This document shows positions 33,376 through 43,773 of a DNA stretch of 64,000 nucleotides, piece after piece. A model generated the notes under the pieces. That model saw only the letters and a program-made list of their open reading frames with translations, had not been told where the DNA came from and did no database searches. The first letter of the stretch is position 1. Each line of letters opens with the position of its first letter. The position numbers and the translations under genes are program-made. The stretch is from an uncultured Clostridia bacterium. Its GTDB lineage: Bacteria; Bacillota; Clostridia; Oscillospirales; Acutalibacteraceae. Location of the stretch: NCBI GenBank assembly GCA_947584595.1, contig CANPWP010000001.1, positions 124,001 through 188,000 on the forward strand, given 5' to 3'.

Positions 33376-33627
33376 TTATTTATTATTTTTATCCCCGAAC
33401 TTTTTAATCAAAGCCTGTGCCTGCGGCGTTTGCAAAAGCTTTTTGGTAGTTTCTGGATCATTCAAAATATTTTTTATTTTGTCTGCCTGCTGAGGGTCTA
33501 ACCCTTTTAAAATATTATCAATTTCACTTTTACTTGGTACAGATGACGCCTGTTTTGGATTGTTATTAAACTTTTGAGTTAAATTATTTACAATTCTGTT
33601 AATCTGATCTTGATTACTGTTATTCAT
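33376..33627 (-). CDS. Small acidic/Asn-Gln-rich protein of unknown function
   Basis: 83 residues: NNSNQDQINRIVNNLTQKF, then DNILKGLDPQQADKIKNIL and NDPETTKKLLQTPQAQALIKKF. The 'NDPE' and 'LLQTPQAQ' helices recall the companion gene at 33008 (MSDPEALKQV), so the two may share ancestry. ATG follows GAGGTG. First gene of the cluster; the next begins 2 nt after its stop. Confidence 0.7.
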   Translation of the reverse strand: MNNSNQDQINRIVNNLTQKFNNNPKQASSVPSKSEIDNILKGLDPQQADKIKNILNDPETTKKLLQTPQAQALIKKFGDKNNK

Positions 33628-33811
33628 AAATAAACACCTCGTTTAATACTGAACTCCGATTAAAACGACGACAAAATTTTCGGGCAAATTTTTTGTTGCA
33701 CAAACAGGAAAACTCGGCAGGTACAAAAATATGACGTAAATATGTCGCCTGTTTAATCAGCGATTATTAAATAGTATGCAATTATCATAAATTATATGAG
33801 AGGTTATTTAA

Positions 33812-34279
33812 ATGAGAATTCTTGTTGTTTCTGATACGCACGGTGATTTATACACTTTACAAAAAGCTGTAATGCGCCAGCCTAAAGCTGAGGTTGTTAT
33901 TCATTGCGGAGACGGCGAGGAGCAGGCTCAATGGATAAAGGATAATTTCAAAGATAAAATGGTTATAGCCGTTAAAGGTAACTGCGACTGGGGCAGCAAA
34001 CTGAATGCAATTGAGGAAATAACCATAGAGGGAAAGAAAATACTTGTTACCCATGGTCATTTATTCAATGCAAAATTTACACTTCAAAATCTTTATTATG
34101 AGGCAAAGGATAAAAAAGCAGATATACTCTGCTTTGGGCATACTCATATTCCAACAGAAATTTACGAAGACGGTATTTATATGTTTAATCCCGGAAGCTG
34201 TTGCGGTTACAGCGCAACATACGGATATATTGATATTACTCCGCAAGGGATTGTTACAAATGTTTTAAAAATTGAGTAA
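33812..34279 (+). CDS. YfcE/MJ0936-family metallophosphodiesterase
   Basis: A 155-residue calcineurin-like phosphoesterase. Metal-binding motifs: ILVVSDTHGD at residues 3-12, VIHCGDG near 30-36, VKGNCDW near 54, THGHLF near 82, and FGHTHIP near 108-114. The family hydrolyses phosphodiesters such as bis-pNPP in vitro; its natural substrate is unclear. ATG follows AGAGGTTATTTAA. It stands alone, divergent from the cluster at 33627. Confidence 0.93.
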   Translation: MRILVVSDTHGDLYTLQKAVMRQPKAEVVIHCGDGEEQAQWIKDNFKDKMVIAVKGNCDWGSKLNAIEEITIEGKKILVTHGHLFNAKFTLQNLYYEAKDKKADILCFGHTHIPTEIYEDGIYMFNPGSCCGYSATYGYIDITPQGIVTNVLKIE

Positions 34280-34380
34280 TTTAGTATAAATATTGCCTGT
34301 AGAATTTTATATAAAAATATGATAGAATAATAAGGGCGTATCTGAAAAGTTTTTGACACGTTCGGTTTGGAGGTGTTTTT

Positions 34381-35241
34381 TTGAATTTTCTTGATTTTAA
34401 TATAGATTCTCTGTTAAAGGAAGAATTACAGTCTCTTGAAAAACAAAATAAACTCCCCCACGCTATTATAATAAACGGCGGAAATGAAGAAGAAAGACTT
34501 AATACGGCAATTTTTCTCTCAATGTGGGCAACCTGTTCAGACAGCGGAGAACTTCCCTGCGGAAAGTGTAAATCCTGTATAAATGCAAAAGCAAGAAATC
34601 ACGGGGATGTTTACTTTGCAAAGGGTTCCGGAAAAACAGAAATATACAATGCAGAAGAAATCAAGCAAATAACAAAAGATACTGTTTTAAAGGCAAATTC
34701 TGCAAGAAACAAGGTATATATTTTTCTTGATTCGGACAAGCGTATGCCGCCCATATCGCAAAATATGTTTTTAAAAACTTTAGAAGAACCGCCTGAAAAT
34801 GTGTTGTTTATTTTAACAACGCAAAACAGCAAAACCCTTCTTTCAACAATTTTATCAAGAGCAACTGTTTTTAACATTCCTTTAAAAGACGGGTTTATTG
34901 AGGAAGACCTTGAAATTGCAAAAGCAATAATAAAAGGAATTTTAAATCCCTTGGAAATAGACTTGCTTTACGAAACAGGCAAGCTTGCCAAAAAGCAAAC
35001 CGCATTAAATGTTTTGCCTATTGTATCTAGGCTATTAAGAGACGGTATTGCCTGCGCAGTAGGAGGTAAATGCACACTTGATGAAGAAACAGGAAAAGCT
35101 CTTTCAAAAAGACTCACAAAATCACGTCTGTTAAGGCTTATTGAACTTAACGAAAGGGCAATAGTTAAAATTAATCAAAATGTAAACTTAAATCTGCTTG
35201 CCACATGGCTGTGCGGAGAATACAGGAGGATTTCATGGTAG
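34381..35241 (+). CDS. holB: DNA polymerase III subunit delta-prime HolB
   Basis: Clamp-loader stator. The 286-residue protein starts at TTG after GGAGGTG. It has the delta-prime zinc module CGKCKSC near residues 60-66 and the AAA+ features KVYIFLDSDKRMPPISQNMFLKTLEEPP near 115-142 and FILTT, but no usable Walker A loop, as expected in this non-ATPase subunit. Its end overlaps ricT by 7 nt, the same pair order (holB-ricT) seen in many Firmicutes. Confidence 0.92.
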   Translation: MNFLDFNIDSLLKEELQSLEKQNKLPHAIIINGGNEEERLNTAIFLSMWATCSDSGELPCGKCKSCINAKARNHGDVYFAKGSGKTEIYNAEEIKQITKDTVLKANSARNKVYIFLDSDKRMPPISQNMFLKTLEEPPENVLFILTTQNSKTLLSTILSRATVFNIPLKDGFIEEDLEIAKAIIKGILNPLEIDLLYETGKLAKKQTALNVLPIVSRLLRDGIACAVGGKCTLDEETGKALSKRLTKSRLLRLIELNERAIVKINQNVNLNLLATWLCGEYRRISW

Positions 35242-36101
35242 AAGTAATCGGCGTAAGATTTAAAGATGCAGGCAAGGTCTACTATTTTGACCCGGGCGAA
35301 TATAAATTAAGCATTAACGATATGGTTATAGTTGAAACTGCAAGAGGTATTGAATGTGGAACGGTCGCACTTGAAAACAAACAGGTTTCCGAAGATGATA
35401 TTTCCACTCCCTTAAAACCGCTTATAAGAATTGCAACGCCAGAAGATTTACAGCAGCTTGAGGAAAATAAGGAAAAAGAAAAAATTGCATTTGATATTTG
35501 TGAAAAAAAGATTGCAGAGAAGAAACTTGATATGAAACTTGTAAATGTTGAATATACATTCGACAACGGCAAGATTTTATTTTACTTTACAGCAGACGGC
35601 AGAGTTGATTTCAGAGAATTGGTAAGAGACCTCGCTTCTGTTTTCAGAACAAGAATTGAGCTAAGGCAAATCGGTGTTCGTGATGAAGCAAAAATGCTGG
35701 GCGGACTTGGAATTTGCGGAAAGGCCTTCTGCTGCAGCAGCTTTTTAGGAGAATTTCAGCCTGTATCAATTAAAATGGCAAAGGAACAGGGACTTTCTCT
35801 TTCTCCCGTTAAAATATCCGGAACCTGCGGAAGACTTATGTGCTGTTTGAAATACGAGCAGGAAGCATACAACGACCTTTTAAAGATAACCCCTAAAATA
35901 GGCGCTATTGTAAGTACTCCAGACGGCAATGGACTTGTTGTAGATAACAACCTTATTGCAGGTACATTAAAAGTCAAACTCAATAATACTCCCGAAGATG
36001 CCGCTCCAACGACATATTTCGTAAATCAGGTAAAGCTTCTTAAAGACGGTTATATAACTATAGATAAGAAAGAGATCGAAGAATTTAAAGATTTAGAATA
36101 A
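35235..36101 (+). CDS. ricT: PSP1-domain protein RicT/YaaT
   Basis: In Bacillus RicT, with RicA and RicF, is an Fe-S complex that promotes mRNA processing by RNase Y and affects sporulation and competence. The 288-residue protein has the PSP1 domain (about residues 60-150) and the Cys-rich signature GGLGICGKAFCCSSFL near 155-170 plus SGTCGRLMCCLKYE near 192-205. The ATG at 35235 is chosen since GGAGG lies 5 nt before. It follows holB by overlap; a ferredoxin gene follows. Confidence 0.93.
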   Translation: MVEVIGVRFKDAGKVYYFDPGEYKLSINDMVIVETARGIECGTVALENKQVSEDDISTPLKPLIRIATPEDLQQLEENKEKEKIAFDICEKKIAEKKLDMKLVNVEYTFDNGKILFYFTADGRVDFRELVRDLASVFRTRIELRQIGVRDEAKMLGGLGICGKAFCCSSFLGEFQPVSIKMAKEQGLSLSPVKISGTCGRLMCCLKYEQEAYNDLLKITPKIGAIVSTPDGNGLVVDNNLIAGTLKVKLNNTPEDAAPTTYFVNQVKLLKDGYITIDKKEIEEFKDLE

Positions 36102-36210
36102 CTTACAAAAATAAGTATAAAGATTTTACAAACTTTTTTTCAATAAAGTAATTGCATTTTATTTTAAATATGTTAAAATAAAAGCAGAAACTAAAAGGAG
36201 GTTATTTACC

Positions 36211-36381
36211 ATGGCTTATGTAATTAGTGATGATTGCATCCAGTGCGGCGCATGTGAGGCTGAATGTCCTTGCTCAGCTATCTCTGAAGGTGATGGCAAA
36301 TATGTAATTGACGCAGATACTTGTGTTGACTGCGGTTCTTGCGCAAGCGTATGTCCTGTTGGCGCTCCTCAAGAGGGTTAA
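36211..36381 (+). CDS. Small 2[4Fe-4S] ferredoxin
   Basis: 56 residues: AYVISDDCIQCGACEAECP and a second half DADTCVDCGSCASVCPVGAP, each with the Cys pattern C-x2-C-x2-C-x3-C-P that binds one [4Fe-4S] cluster. It is the classical clostridial-type electron carrier. AAAGGAGG lies 7-8 nt before the ATG. A strong terminator follows at 36421, so it is probably monocistronic. Confidence 0.95.
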   Translation: MAYVISDDCIQCGACEAECPCSAISEGDGKYVIDADTCVDCGSCASVCPVGAPQEG

Positions 36382-36420
36382 TAGAAAATTAATTACGAAC
36401 TACATATTCGGTAATATTAA

Positions 36421-36470
36421 AATCCGCCTTAAAGGTTTTGTTTTAAACATCACCTTAAGGCGGATTTTTT
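36421..36470 (+). terminator. Terminator after ferredoxin
   Basis: AATCCGCCTTAAAGG pairs with CCTTAAGGCGGATT (one bulge) around a 17-nt loop, followed by T6. Confidence 0.85.
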
Positions 36471-36576
36471 GTTGATTGATTTTTTGAACATCTTTTTTAA
36501 ACAGAAAGGTTATAATACTTTGAACCCTTGGTTTTTTAAAAGATGTACAAAACTTTTAATGTCCAAACCCTTTGTT

Positions 36577-36996
36577 TTACTCTTCTTCCGGCAAATCAGA
36601 TGTACAATTGGGACATTTTACAGCATTGATATCAATTTCACTGCAACAATAAGGACAAACCTTTGTGGTAGCTTCTTCAACAGCTTCTTCTTTCTTTTTG
36701 CCTAAGGTTGAAAGCTTGTTGATAATCTTTACAATAATAAAGATTATTAACGACATAATCAGAAAGTTAATAACAGCAGTTAAAAATTTACCGTAATAAA
36801 TTTCTGAACCGTTAATGTTAAAACTCATCTGGTCAAAGTTCATTCCTCCGAAAATTCCAAGGAACGGAGAAATAACATCATTAACAAGAGAATTTACAAT
36901 TGCCTGAAATGCAGCGCCTATAATAACGCCGACTGCAAGATCGATTACATTTCCTCGCATTATAAAGGTTTTAAATTCACTGATAATTTTTTTCAT
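36577..36996 (-). CDS. mscL: Large-conductance mechanosensitive channel with C-terminal zinc ribbon
   Basis: Osmotic emergency valve. The 139-residue protein has N-terminal SEFKTFIMRGNVIDLAVGVIIG (first helix and pore) and second membrane helix FLTAVINFLIMSLIIFIIV. After a charged linker the last ~35 residues form a zinc ribbon (VCPYCCSEIDINAVKCPNC), seen in MscL of many clostridia but absent in E. coli. I chose ATG 36996, preceded by AAGGTGG. It lies 16 nt downstream of tyrS and is probably co-transcribed. Confidence 0.93.
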   Translation of the reverse strand: MKKIISEFKTFIMRGNVIDLAVGVIIGAAFQAIVNSLVNDVISPFLGIFGGMNFDQMSFNINGSEIYYGKFLTAVINFLIMSLIIFIIVKIINKLSTLGKKKEEAVEEATTKVCPYCCSEIDINAVKCPNCTSDLPEEE

Positions 36997-37012
36997 TCTT
37001 TTCACCACCTTT

Positions 37013-38236
37013 TTATTTTAAAATAACTTTATGGAATACTTTTTTGCCCTTTTTAATAATAATACTGTTTTTTACATCATCAACACTTACTTTATGAGCA
37101 ATTTCTGTAATTTTAACATCGTCAACAGAAATTCCGCCCTGCTGAACAAGTCTTCTTCCCTCGCCTTTTGATGAAGTTAATGAGCATTTTACAAGCAGGT
37201 CGAGAATACCGATTTCACCATCTGCAAAATCATCTGCCGAAAGCTCGGTCGTGGGCATATTTTCCGTATTTGATTTTGAACCGAACAATGCTCTTGCCGC
37301 CTCCTGAGCTTTTCCAGCCTCTTCTTCGCCGTGAATAAGATTTGTAAGCTCATATGCTAAAACTTCTTTAGCTTTGTTAATTTCACTGCCCTCTAATTTT
37401 TCAAGCTCTGCAATTTCGCTAAGCGGTAAAAATGTAAGCATTTTTAAACATTTAACAACGTCAGCGTCGTCAACGTTTCTCCAGTACTGGTAAAATTCAT
37501 ATGGGCTTGTCTTTTCTGCGTCAAGCCAGACCGCCCCGGACTGGGTTTTGCCCATTTTTTTGCCCTCAGAATTAAGGAGAAGATTTATTGTCATAGCGTA
37601 TGCGTCTTTTCCTAATTTTCTTCTGATAAGCTCAGTTCCTCCCAGCATATTGCTCCACTGGTCGTCGCCGCCAAACTGCATATTACATCCGTATTTTTTG
37701 TAAAGAGCATAGAAATCATAGCTTTGCATAATCATATAGTTAAACTCAAGAAAGCTTAATCCCTTTTCCATTCTTTGCTTATAACATTCGGCAGTAAGCA
37801 TTCTGTTTACGCTGAAATGGGCTCCTACTTCCCTCAGAACTTCAACATAATTCAGGTCAAGAAGCCACTCTGCATTATTAACAAGCAGAGCTTTATCATC
37901 TGAAAAATCTATGAATTTACTCATTTGCTTTTTGAAACATTCTACATTATGGTCGATTGTTTCTTTAGTCATCATTTGGCGCATATCGGTTCTTCCTGAT
38001 GGGTCGCCTATCATTGCAGTACCGCCGCCGATAAGGGCAATAGGTTTATTTCCTGCCATTTGCAAACGTTTCATAAGGCAAAGCGCCATAAAATGACCAA
38101 CATGCAGACTATCAGCCGTTGGGTCAAATCCGATATAAAATACGGCTTTTCCGTTATTAACAAGCTCCTTTATTTCTTTTTCATCAGTTACCTGAGCAAT
38201 TAGACCTCTTTCTTGTAATTCTTCGTAAACTCCCAT
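37013..38236 (-). CDS. tyrS: Tyrosyl-tRNA synthetase (TyrRS, bacterial type)
   Basis: Charges tRNA-Tyr. The 407-residue protein has a class I catalytic core with the HIGH-like HVGH near residue 47, [13 protein letters not shown] near 70 and the KMSKS loop in the form KMGKTQSG near 230, plus a C-terminal S4 RNA-binding domain ([19 protein letters not shown] near 350). No T-box leader fits in the short upstream space, so regulation seems simple here. mscL follows. Confidence 0.96.
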   Translation of the reverse strand: MGVYEELQERGLIAQVTDEKEIKELVNNGKAVFYIGFDPTADSLHVGHFMALCLMKRLQMAGNKPIALIGGGTAMIGDPSGRTDMRQMMTKETIDHNVECFKKQMSKFIDFSDDKALLVNNAEWLLDLNYVEVLREVGAHFSVNRMLTAECYKQRMEKGLSFLEFNYMIMQSYDFYALYKKYGCNMQFGGDDQWSNMLGGTELIRRKLGKDAYAMTINLLLNSEGKKMGKTQSGAVWLDAEKTSPYEFYQYWRNVDDADVVKCLKMLTFLPLSEIAELEKLEGSEINKAKEVLAYELTNLIHGEEEAGKAQEAARALFGSKSNTENMPTTELSADDFADGEIGILDLLVKCSLTSSKGEGRRLVQQGGISVDDVKITEIAHKVSVDDVKNSIIIKKGKKVFHKVILK

Positions 38237-38319
38237 TTATATTATCCTTTCTCACAATATGGTAAAACAATATGGTAAAATTATATAATTTCAACTGCGA
38301 TTTAGTCAAGTATTACGCC

Positions 38320-39213
38320 TTATTTTTCTGTATGAACTTTAATTTCTCCGTCGTTTTTTGCACTTATAGTTACAGTTCCATGCAAATCTGTCCTTAGAAT
38401 TTCAATATTATTGCTCTCTAATCTTTCTATACAGGCTTTGCTTGGAAGATTTACCGTATTATCTCCTACTGAAATTACTGCATACTTTGGAGATACAAGC
38501 TGTAAAAATTCATATGATGAACCGTTGTTACTGCCGTGATGTGAAACTTTTAAGACATCAGCCTGTAAATTATTCTGATAATTATTAATCAAGTCCTGTT
38601 CCGCTTCTGTTTCGGCATCTCCCGTAAAAAGAAAGCTTGTACCAAAATAATCAAGGCGGATTATCAGACTTGAATTATTCGTATCTTCATATTCTTTACT
38701 TGGAGATAAAACAGTAAAAGTTAAATCTCCTAAGATGTAAGTATCTCCCGATTTCTTATACTCAGTAGTAATATTTTTGTTTTGAAGAGAACTAATCATA
38801 TTTTTATAAGAATATGTCTGAGAAATTACATTTTCATTTATTTCAGACTGCCAAAATTTTTTTACTTCAAAATCATTTATAATACTGCTCATTCCTCCGA
38901 TATGGTCGTTATCCGGATGAGTTGCAACAAGCAAATCCAGCTTTTCAGTATTATATCTTTTCAGGTAAGATGATACACGGTCAGCTTTATAATCCTCACC
39001 TGCATCTATAAGAATATTATAATCATCACAAGTAATAAAGATTGCATCAGCCTTTCCAACATCAATAAAACTTACGGAGACACCCTGAGACCTATCGGGA
39101 TAAAACCCTGCTCTTGCAAAAATCCAATTCCAATTTATTAAAAGGCAGATAACAAAAACTAAAATAAAAATTATTATTGTAATTATAACTTTAAAATATT
39201 TTGATTTGATCAT
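38320..39213 (-). CDS. ComEC-type metallo-beta-lactamase fold hydrolase, membrane-anchored
   Basis: A 297-residue protein with an N-terminal membrane helix (about residues 8-28) and an MBL domain with the binuclear metal motif HPDNDHIGG near 97, GDAETEAEQDL near 198 and SHHGSNNGSSYEFL near 227. It is like the C-terminal domain of ComEC, which is degenerate in the comEC at 8265, and may act outside the membrane on nucleic acid or another phosphoester. ATG overlaps the ygiQ stop (ATGA). Last gene of the tepA-uppP-ftsK-ygiQ run. Confidence 0.85.
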   Translation of the reverse strand: MIKSKYFKVIITIIIFILVFVICLLINWNWIFARAGFYPDRSQGVSVSFIDVGKADAIFITCDDYNILIDAGEDYKADRVSSYLKRYNTEKLDLLVATHPDNDHIGGMSSIINDFEVKKFWQSEINENVISQTYSYKNMISSLQNKNITTEYKKSGDTYILGDLTFTVLSPSKEYEDTNNSSLIIRLDYFGTSFLFTGDAETEAEQDLINNYQNNLQADVLKVSHHGSNNGSSYEFLQLVSPKYAVISVGDNTVNLPSKACIERLESNNIEILRTDLHGTVTISAKNDGEIKVHTEK

Positions 39214-41102
39214 TTTTTACCCTTTGGCTTTTTTCCTGAATATTTTGTAAATTTATTCTTTTGATTTTTGTTGTTTTTATTGCTTTTGTTATCATTTTTT
39301 AAGTAGCCTGCGGGAGCAGTTACAAGACAGTTTTTTGTATTGCCTATTAAATCTGTTCTGCCTGCCTTTTTCAAAGCGTCAAGCACAACATATTTGTTTT
39401 GAGGAATAAAATACTGGAGCAGCGCTCTTTGCATAGCCTTATCCTTCGGGTCTTTCGGAACATATACTTTTTCAAGCGTATATGGGTCAAGCTCAGTATA
39501 AAACATCGCAGTAGAAATCGTGCCGGGAGTCGGGTAAAAATCCTGTACTTGTTTAGGGTGTATTTTTTCCTTTTTTAAAAATACCGCAAGCTCTATTGCA
39601 TCTTTTATTGTTGAGCCTGGATGTGAACTCATTAAATACGGTACAACATACTGCTCTTTATTTTCCTGTTTTGTAAGTTTGTAAAACTCATCCTGAAACT
39701 GCTTATAAACCTCAATGTGAGGCTTACCCATTTTATCAAGCACAGCCTGAGAACAATGTTCGGGAGCAACTCTCAGCTGACCGCTTACATGATGTTTTAC
39801 AAGCTCTCTAAAAAATTCTTTTCTGTTATTATCCTTCATTAAATAATCAAAGCGAATACCGCTGCGGATAAACACTTTTTTTATTTTCGGCAGACTTCTC
39901 AGCTCTCTTAAAATATCAAGGTATTCAGAGTGTGATACCTGCATATTCTTACAGGGCTTTGGCGCCAAACATCTTCTTGTTTTGCAAAGACCCGTTTTCT
40001 CCTGCATTTCGCAGGAAGGAATCCGAAAATTTGCAGTAGGTCCTCCTACGTCGCTTATATATCCTTTAAACCGTGGATTTTCAGTAAAAGTTTTTGCTTC
40101 TTTTATAATACTTTCTTTGCTTCTTACGGTAACTGCCCTGCCCTGATGAAAAGCCAATGAGCAAAAATTACAGGCGCCGAAACAGCCACGATTATGGGTT
40201 ATTGAAAACTCAACCTCTTTGATACCGGGCACTCCCCCTTTTTCTTCATAACAGGGAGGATAATATCTTTCGTAAGGCAGTGAAAATACCCAGTCAAGCT
40301 GTTCTGTATTTAAAGGAGGCATTGGAGGATTTTGAACCAGAAGATAATTTCCGTGTTTTTGAATCATCTTTCTGCCTCTTACTGCGTCTGCCTCCTCCAA
40401 TTCTTTTCTTGCAGCTACGGCATAATTTTTTTTGCTTTCACAAACACGCTTATAGCTTGGCAAATCAACCGCAGATTGAGGAACATAATCCTTTGTGCGA
40501 ATTTTATAGCAAATCCCTTTTATATCGTATAATTCTTCAAGAGAACAACCTTTATTTAAACGTTCGGCAATTTCAATTGTCTGAAGCTCGCCCATTCCGT
40601 AAGATAAAATATCTGCCTTGCTGTCAAAAAGCACGGACGGCATAACCTTATCTTCCCAGTAGTCGTAATGTGCAAATCGCCTTAAAGACGCTTCAAGTCC
40701 GCCGATAATTACAATACTGTCGGGATAAAGGTCTTTAATTATATTTGAATAAACCGTTACCGCTCTGTCAGGACGGCTTCCTGTTTTTCCGCCTGCTGTG
40801 TAAGCGTCGTCACTTCTTCTTTTCTTTGTTACGGTATAGTGAGCAACCATACTGTCTATATTGCCTGCCGATACAAAAAATCCTAAACGTGGTTTGCCGA
40901 AACGGGTAAAATCCTCTGGATTTTTCCAATCGGGCTGAGCAAGCATGGCAACCTTATAGCCCTTTGCCTCAAGCACTCTTGTTATTATGGCAGCACCGAA
41001 AGAAGGATGGTCAACATAGCTGTCGCCTGATACATATACAAAATCAGTCTGCTTCCATCCTCTTTTCTTCATTTCTTCAGCTGTCATAGGTAAAAAAGCC
41101 AT
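39210..41102 (-). CDS. ygiQ: YgiQ-family radical SAM protein (UPF0313)
   Basis: A 630-residue radical SAM protein with the cluster motif RGCFGACNFCSLAFHQGR near residue 315 (C-x3-C-x2-C), an N-terminal part (about residues 1-290) with QTDFVYVSGDSYVDHPSFG, YGMGELQTIEIAERL and other UPF0313 features, and a Lys/Asn-rich tail ending GKKPKGKK. The biochemical role of the family is unknown. It overlaps the MBL gene and follows ftsK by 24 nt. Confidence 0.9.
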   Translation of the reverse strand: MAFLPMTAEEMKKRGWKQTDFVYVSGDSYVDHPSFGAAIITRVLEAKGYKVAMLAQPDWKNPEDFTRFGKPRLGFFVSAGNIDSMVAHYTVTKKRRSDDAYTAGGKTGSRPDRAVTVYSNIIKDLYPDSIVIIGGLEASLRRFAHYDYWEDKVMPSVLFDSKADILSYGMGELQTIEIAERLNKGCSLEELYDIKGICYKIRTKDYVPQSAVDLPSYKRVCESKKNYAVAARKELEEADAVRGRKMIQKHGNYLLVQNPPMPPLNTEQLDWVFSLPYERYYPPCYEEKGGVPGIKEVEFSITHNRGCFGACNFCSLAFHQGRAVTVRSKESIIKEAKTFTENPRFKGYISDVGGPTANFRIPSCEMQEKTGLCKTRRCLAPKPCKNMQVSHSEYLDILRELRSLPKIKKVFIRSGIRFDYLMKDNNRKEFFRELVKHHVSGQLRVAPEHCSQAVLDKMGKPHIEVYKQFQDEFYKLTKQENKEQYVVPYLMSSHPGSTIKDAIELAVFLKKEKIHPKQVQDFYPTPGTISTAMFYTELDPYTLEKVYVPKDPKDKAMQRALLQYFIPQNKYVVLDALKKAGRTDLIGNTKNCLVTAPAGYLKNDNKSNKNNKNQKNKFTKYSGKKPKGKK

Positions 41103-41126
41103 AATAACTCCTAATAACCATTTATA

Positions 41127-43754
41127 TTAATCTTCTTCTGTAAAATCATCATCTGAATGTGGAATATTCGTTCCTAAAAGATTATTTCTTTCAAGCCATT
41201 CATTATATGTAATCAGAACTTCTCTGGGTTTTGAACCTTGATGAGGTCCTACAATACCCATTTGTTCCATATCGTCTATCATTCGTCCGGCTCTGGCATA
41301 TCCTACCTTTAATCTCCTCTGTAAAAGTGAGGTTGAAGCTTGTCCTGCGTCTATAACACATTTGATAGCTTCTTCCATTTTATCGTCTATATCAGGATTT
41401 AAATCATCCTGAGATTTGTCGTCCTTTGAATTGCCGTTGATATCTTCTGCGGCAATTCTCTTGATTTTTTCTTCTATTTCTATATTATAACGGGCCTGAT
41501 AAGACTTTTTGATATATCCTGTTACGCTTTCAATTTCTTCATCGGAAGCATAACAGCCCTGAACTCTGATGGGCTTAGGCGCACCGACAGGAGAAAAGAG
41601 CATATCTCCCTTACCGATAAGCTTTTCTGCACCGCCGAAGTCAAGAATTGTTCTGGAGTCTATATTTGAGCTGACTTTTAAAGCAATTCGGCTTGGAATA
41701 TTTGCCTTAATTACGCCTGTAATAACATTTACAGAGGGTCTTTGGGTTGCGATTACAAGGTGCATACCCGCCGCACGAGCCATCTGTGCAAGACGGCAGA
41801 TTGCTTCTTCGACCTCTCCCGGAGCCGCCATCATCAAATCGGCAAGCTCGTCAATTGCAATAACAATATTAGGCAGCTTTTCCTTTGCAACAGGAAGTCC
41901 GTTTACTTCCAATACTGGCTGATATTCCTCCCCTTCTTCGTTAATTGCCGTCGGAGTTTCTTCAATATATTTTAAATTCTTTTCAATTAGCTTATTGTAT
42001 GAGCCAATATCCTTGCAGTCATATTCTGAAAACAAGGTATATCTCTGGAGCATTTCGGATACTGCCCAATTTAATGCACCTGCGGCTTTTTTTGCATCTG
42101 ACACTACAGGGACAAGAAGATGAGGTATTCCCTTATATTTTGAAAATTCTACCATTTTAGGGTCTATGAGCAGAAGTTTTACCTCGTCTGGGGTTGCTTT
42201 AAACAGGATACTTAGCAAAATTGAGTTTACACAAACCGATTTACCGCTTCCTGTTGTACCTGCAATAAGAAGGTGAGGCATTTTACCAAGGTCAGTAACA
42301 ACTATATCTCCTGAAATATCTTCTCCTAAAACACAGGTAAGCTTGCTTTTCCCCTCTTTAAACCGGCGGGAATCTATTAATTCACGCATTGTAACCATAC
42401 TTACAAATTTATTTGGAACTTCAATTCCAACAGCCGCCTTACCGGGTATCGGTGCTTCTATTCTTACTCCGTTTGCCGCTAAATTAAGGGCAATATCATC
42501 GGAAAGATTAGTGATTTTACTGATTTTAACACCCGGTGCAGGAGCAAGCTCATATCTTGTTACAGAGGGGCCCCTGCAAATATTTGTTATGCTTGCGTCA
42601 ACGCCGAAGCTTTTTAAAGTATCTACAAGTTTCTGAGCATTTATGCTCATTTCCTCCATAGCTTTTGAACTGTCGTTATCGGGACTGGGCTTTAACAAAG
42701 CAACCGGAGGAAAATTATATTTTCCGCCGTCAGGCGCCGTATTTTCCTTGGGAACTTCAAAAACGGGAACTGTCTGAGGGTCTGCCTGTTTTGCACCGCT
42801 TTCTTTTACAGGTTTTTTCTTTGCTTTTGAAATATCGTCTGCAATAGCTGAAGCAGTTACTTTGTTTTTATCGGCATTATTAACAAGGTTCATAATGTTG
42901 ATAAGCTCTTCCTTTGAAGTAGGTTCTTCTGCCGTTCCCTCGTTATCAATTGAAATATCTATTTTATCATCGGTTTTAATTTTTCTTACACCGTTATCAA
43001 TGGGAATATCAATTTTTGACCCATTATTTACTCTTCCTGCCTGTTCCTCTCTCTGCGCCCTTCTTTCAGCCTTTTTCTGATGTGCCTGCTGAATATATTC
43101 TCCTGATTTTTCGTAAGCGTATGTAACTTTTTCTCCTACTTTTTTAGCGGCGTTGCCGATATCAATAAGAGAGATTCCCGTGATAATAAAAATCAGAGTA
43201 ATTAAAACGATAATTGTAATAATTGAGCCGCCTACCTGTCCGCAGGCAACCATTAAAGGATATCCTAAAATACCGCTTACAAGTCCGCCGCCTGAATTAA
43301 AATAATCGCCAGCTGTAGCTGAATCTATAAATAATCCCTGCAATGCGCCGAAATAATTCAAATTTGTATACTTATTCATTACAAAGAAATAAATAAGTGC
43401 GTCAGCCAAAAGAATTATTGTTGTAATAAGAATTCCCTTTGCCCGTATATGGGCAACCTGTTTTTCTTTTGATGTTATTACCGCTAAGTAAATAAACATT
43501 ACAGGCAAAAGAACGCTGCAAAGTCCGAACATTCCGAAAATAAAGTTTCTTACTGCGTTCCAAACGTTTTCTCCCTTTATGATGATAAAGCAGGATATAA
43601 GAACGGCAACTGCGCCGAAAATCAACGCTTTAACCTGAGGATTCATTTTAGTTTTTTCCGCTTTTCTTGAAGTATTCTTTTTTGAAGCCGTCCTCTTTCC
43701 CGTATTATTTTTTGCTGCCGGTTTTCTTTTAGTTGTTTTCTTTTTTGCAGCCAA
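41127..43754 (-). CDS. ftsK: FtsK/SpoIIIE-type DNA translocase
   Basis: Pumps chromosome DNA through closing septa. The 875-residue protein starts at TTG after AGGAGTG. A Lys-rich N-terminus (about 38 residues), four membrane helices (about 45-210), a charged linker, then the motor: Walker [14 protein letters not shown] near residue 495, Walker [14 protein letters not shown] near 645, and the C-terminal winged-helix gamma domain with [20 protein letters not shown] near 808-827 that reads KOPS/SRS-like sites. SpoIIIE versus vegetative FtsK cannot be separated by sequence alone; only one is in the window. Confidence 0.96.
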   Translation of the reverse strand: MAAKKKTTKRKPAAKNNTGKRTASKKNTSRKAEKTKMNPQVKALIFGAVAVLISCFIIIKGENVWNAVRNFIFGMFGLCSVLLPVMFIYLAVITSKEKQVAHIRAKGILITTIILLADALIYFFVMNKYTNLNYFGALQGLFIDSATAGDYFNSGGGLVSGILGYPLMVACGQVGGSIITIIVLITLIFIITGISLIDIGNAAKKVGEKVTYAYEKSGEYIQQAHQKKAERRAQREEQAGRVNNGSKIDIPIDNGVRKIKTDDKIDISIDNEGTAEEPTSKEELINIMNLVNNADKNKVTASAIADDISKAKKKPVKESGAKQADPQTVPVFEVPKENTAPDGGKYNFPPVALLKPSPDNDSSKAMEEMSINAQKLVDTLKSFGVDASITNICRGPSVTRYELAPAPGVKISKITNLSDDIALNLAANGVRIEAPIPGKAAVGIEVPNKFVSMVTMRELIDSRRFKEGKSKLTCVLGEDISGDIVVTDLGKMPHLLIAGTTGSGKSVCVNSILLSILFKATPDEVKLLLIDPKMVEFSKYKGIPHLLVPVVSDAKKAAGALNWAVSEMLQRYTLFSEYDCKDIGSYNKLIEKNLKYIEETPTAINEEGEEYQPVLEVNGLPVAKEKLPNIVIAIDELADLMMAAPGEVEEAICRLAQMARAAGMHLVIATQRPSVNVITGVIKANIPSRIALKVSSNIDSRTILDFGGAEKLIGKGDMLFSPVGAPKPIRVQGCYASDEEIESVTGYIKKSYQARYNIEIEEKIKRIAAEDINGNSKDDKSQDDLNPDIDDKMEEAIKCVIDAGQASTSLLQRRLKVGYARAGRMIDDMEQMGIVGPHQGSKPREVLITYNEWLERNNLLGTNIPHSDDDFTEED

Positions 43755-43773
43755 AGCAATTCACTCCTGTTTT

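Noticed and set aside
38237-38319. T-box leader ahead of tyrS, or ahead of proS
   Set aside because: The space upstream of tyrS and proS is too short or lacks the expected motifs, so no T-box is claimed.
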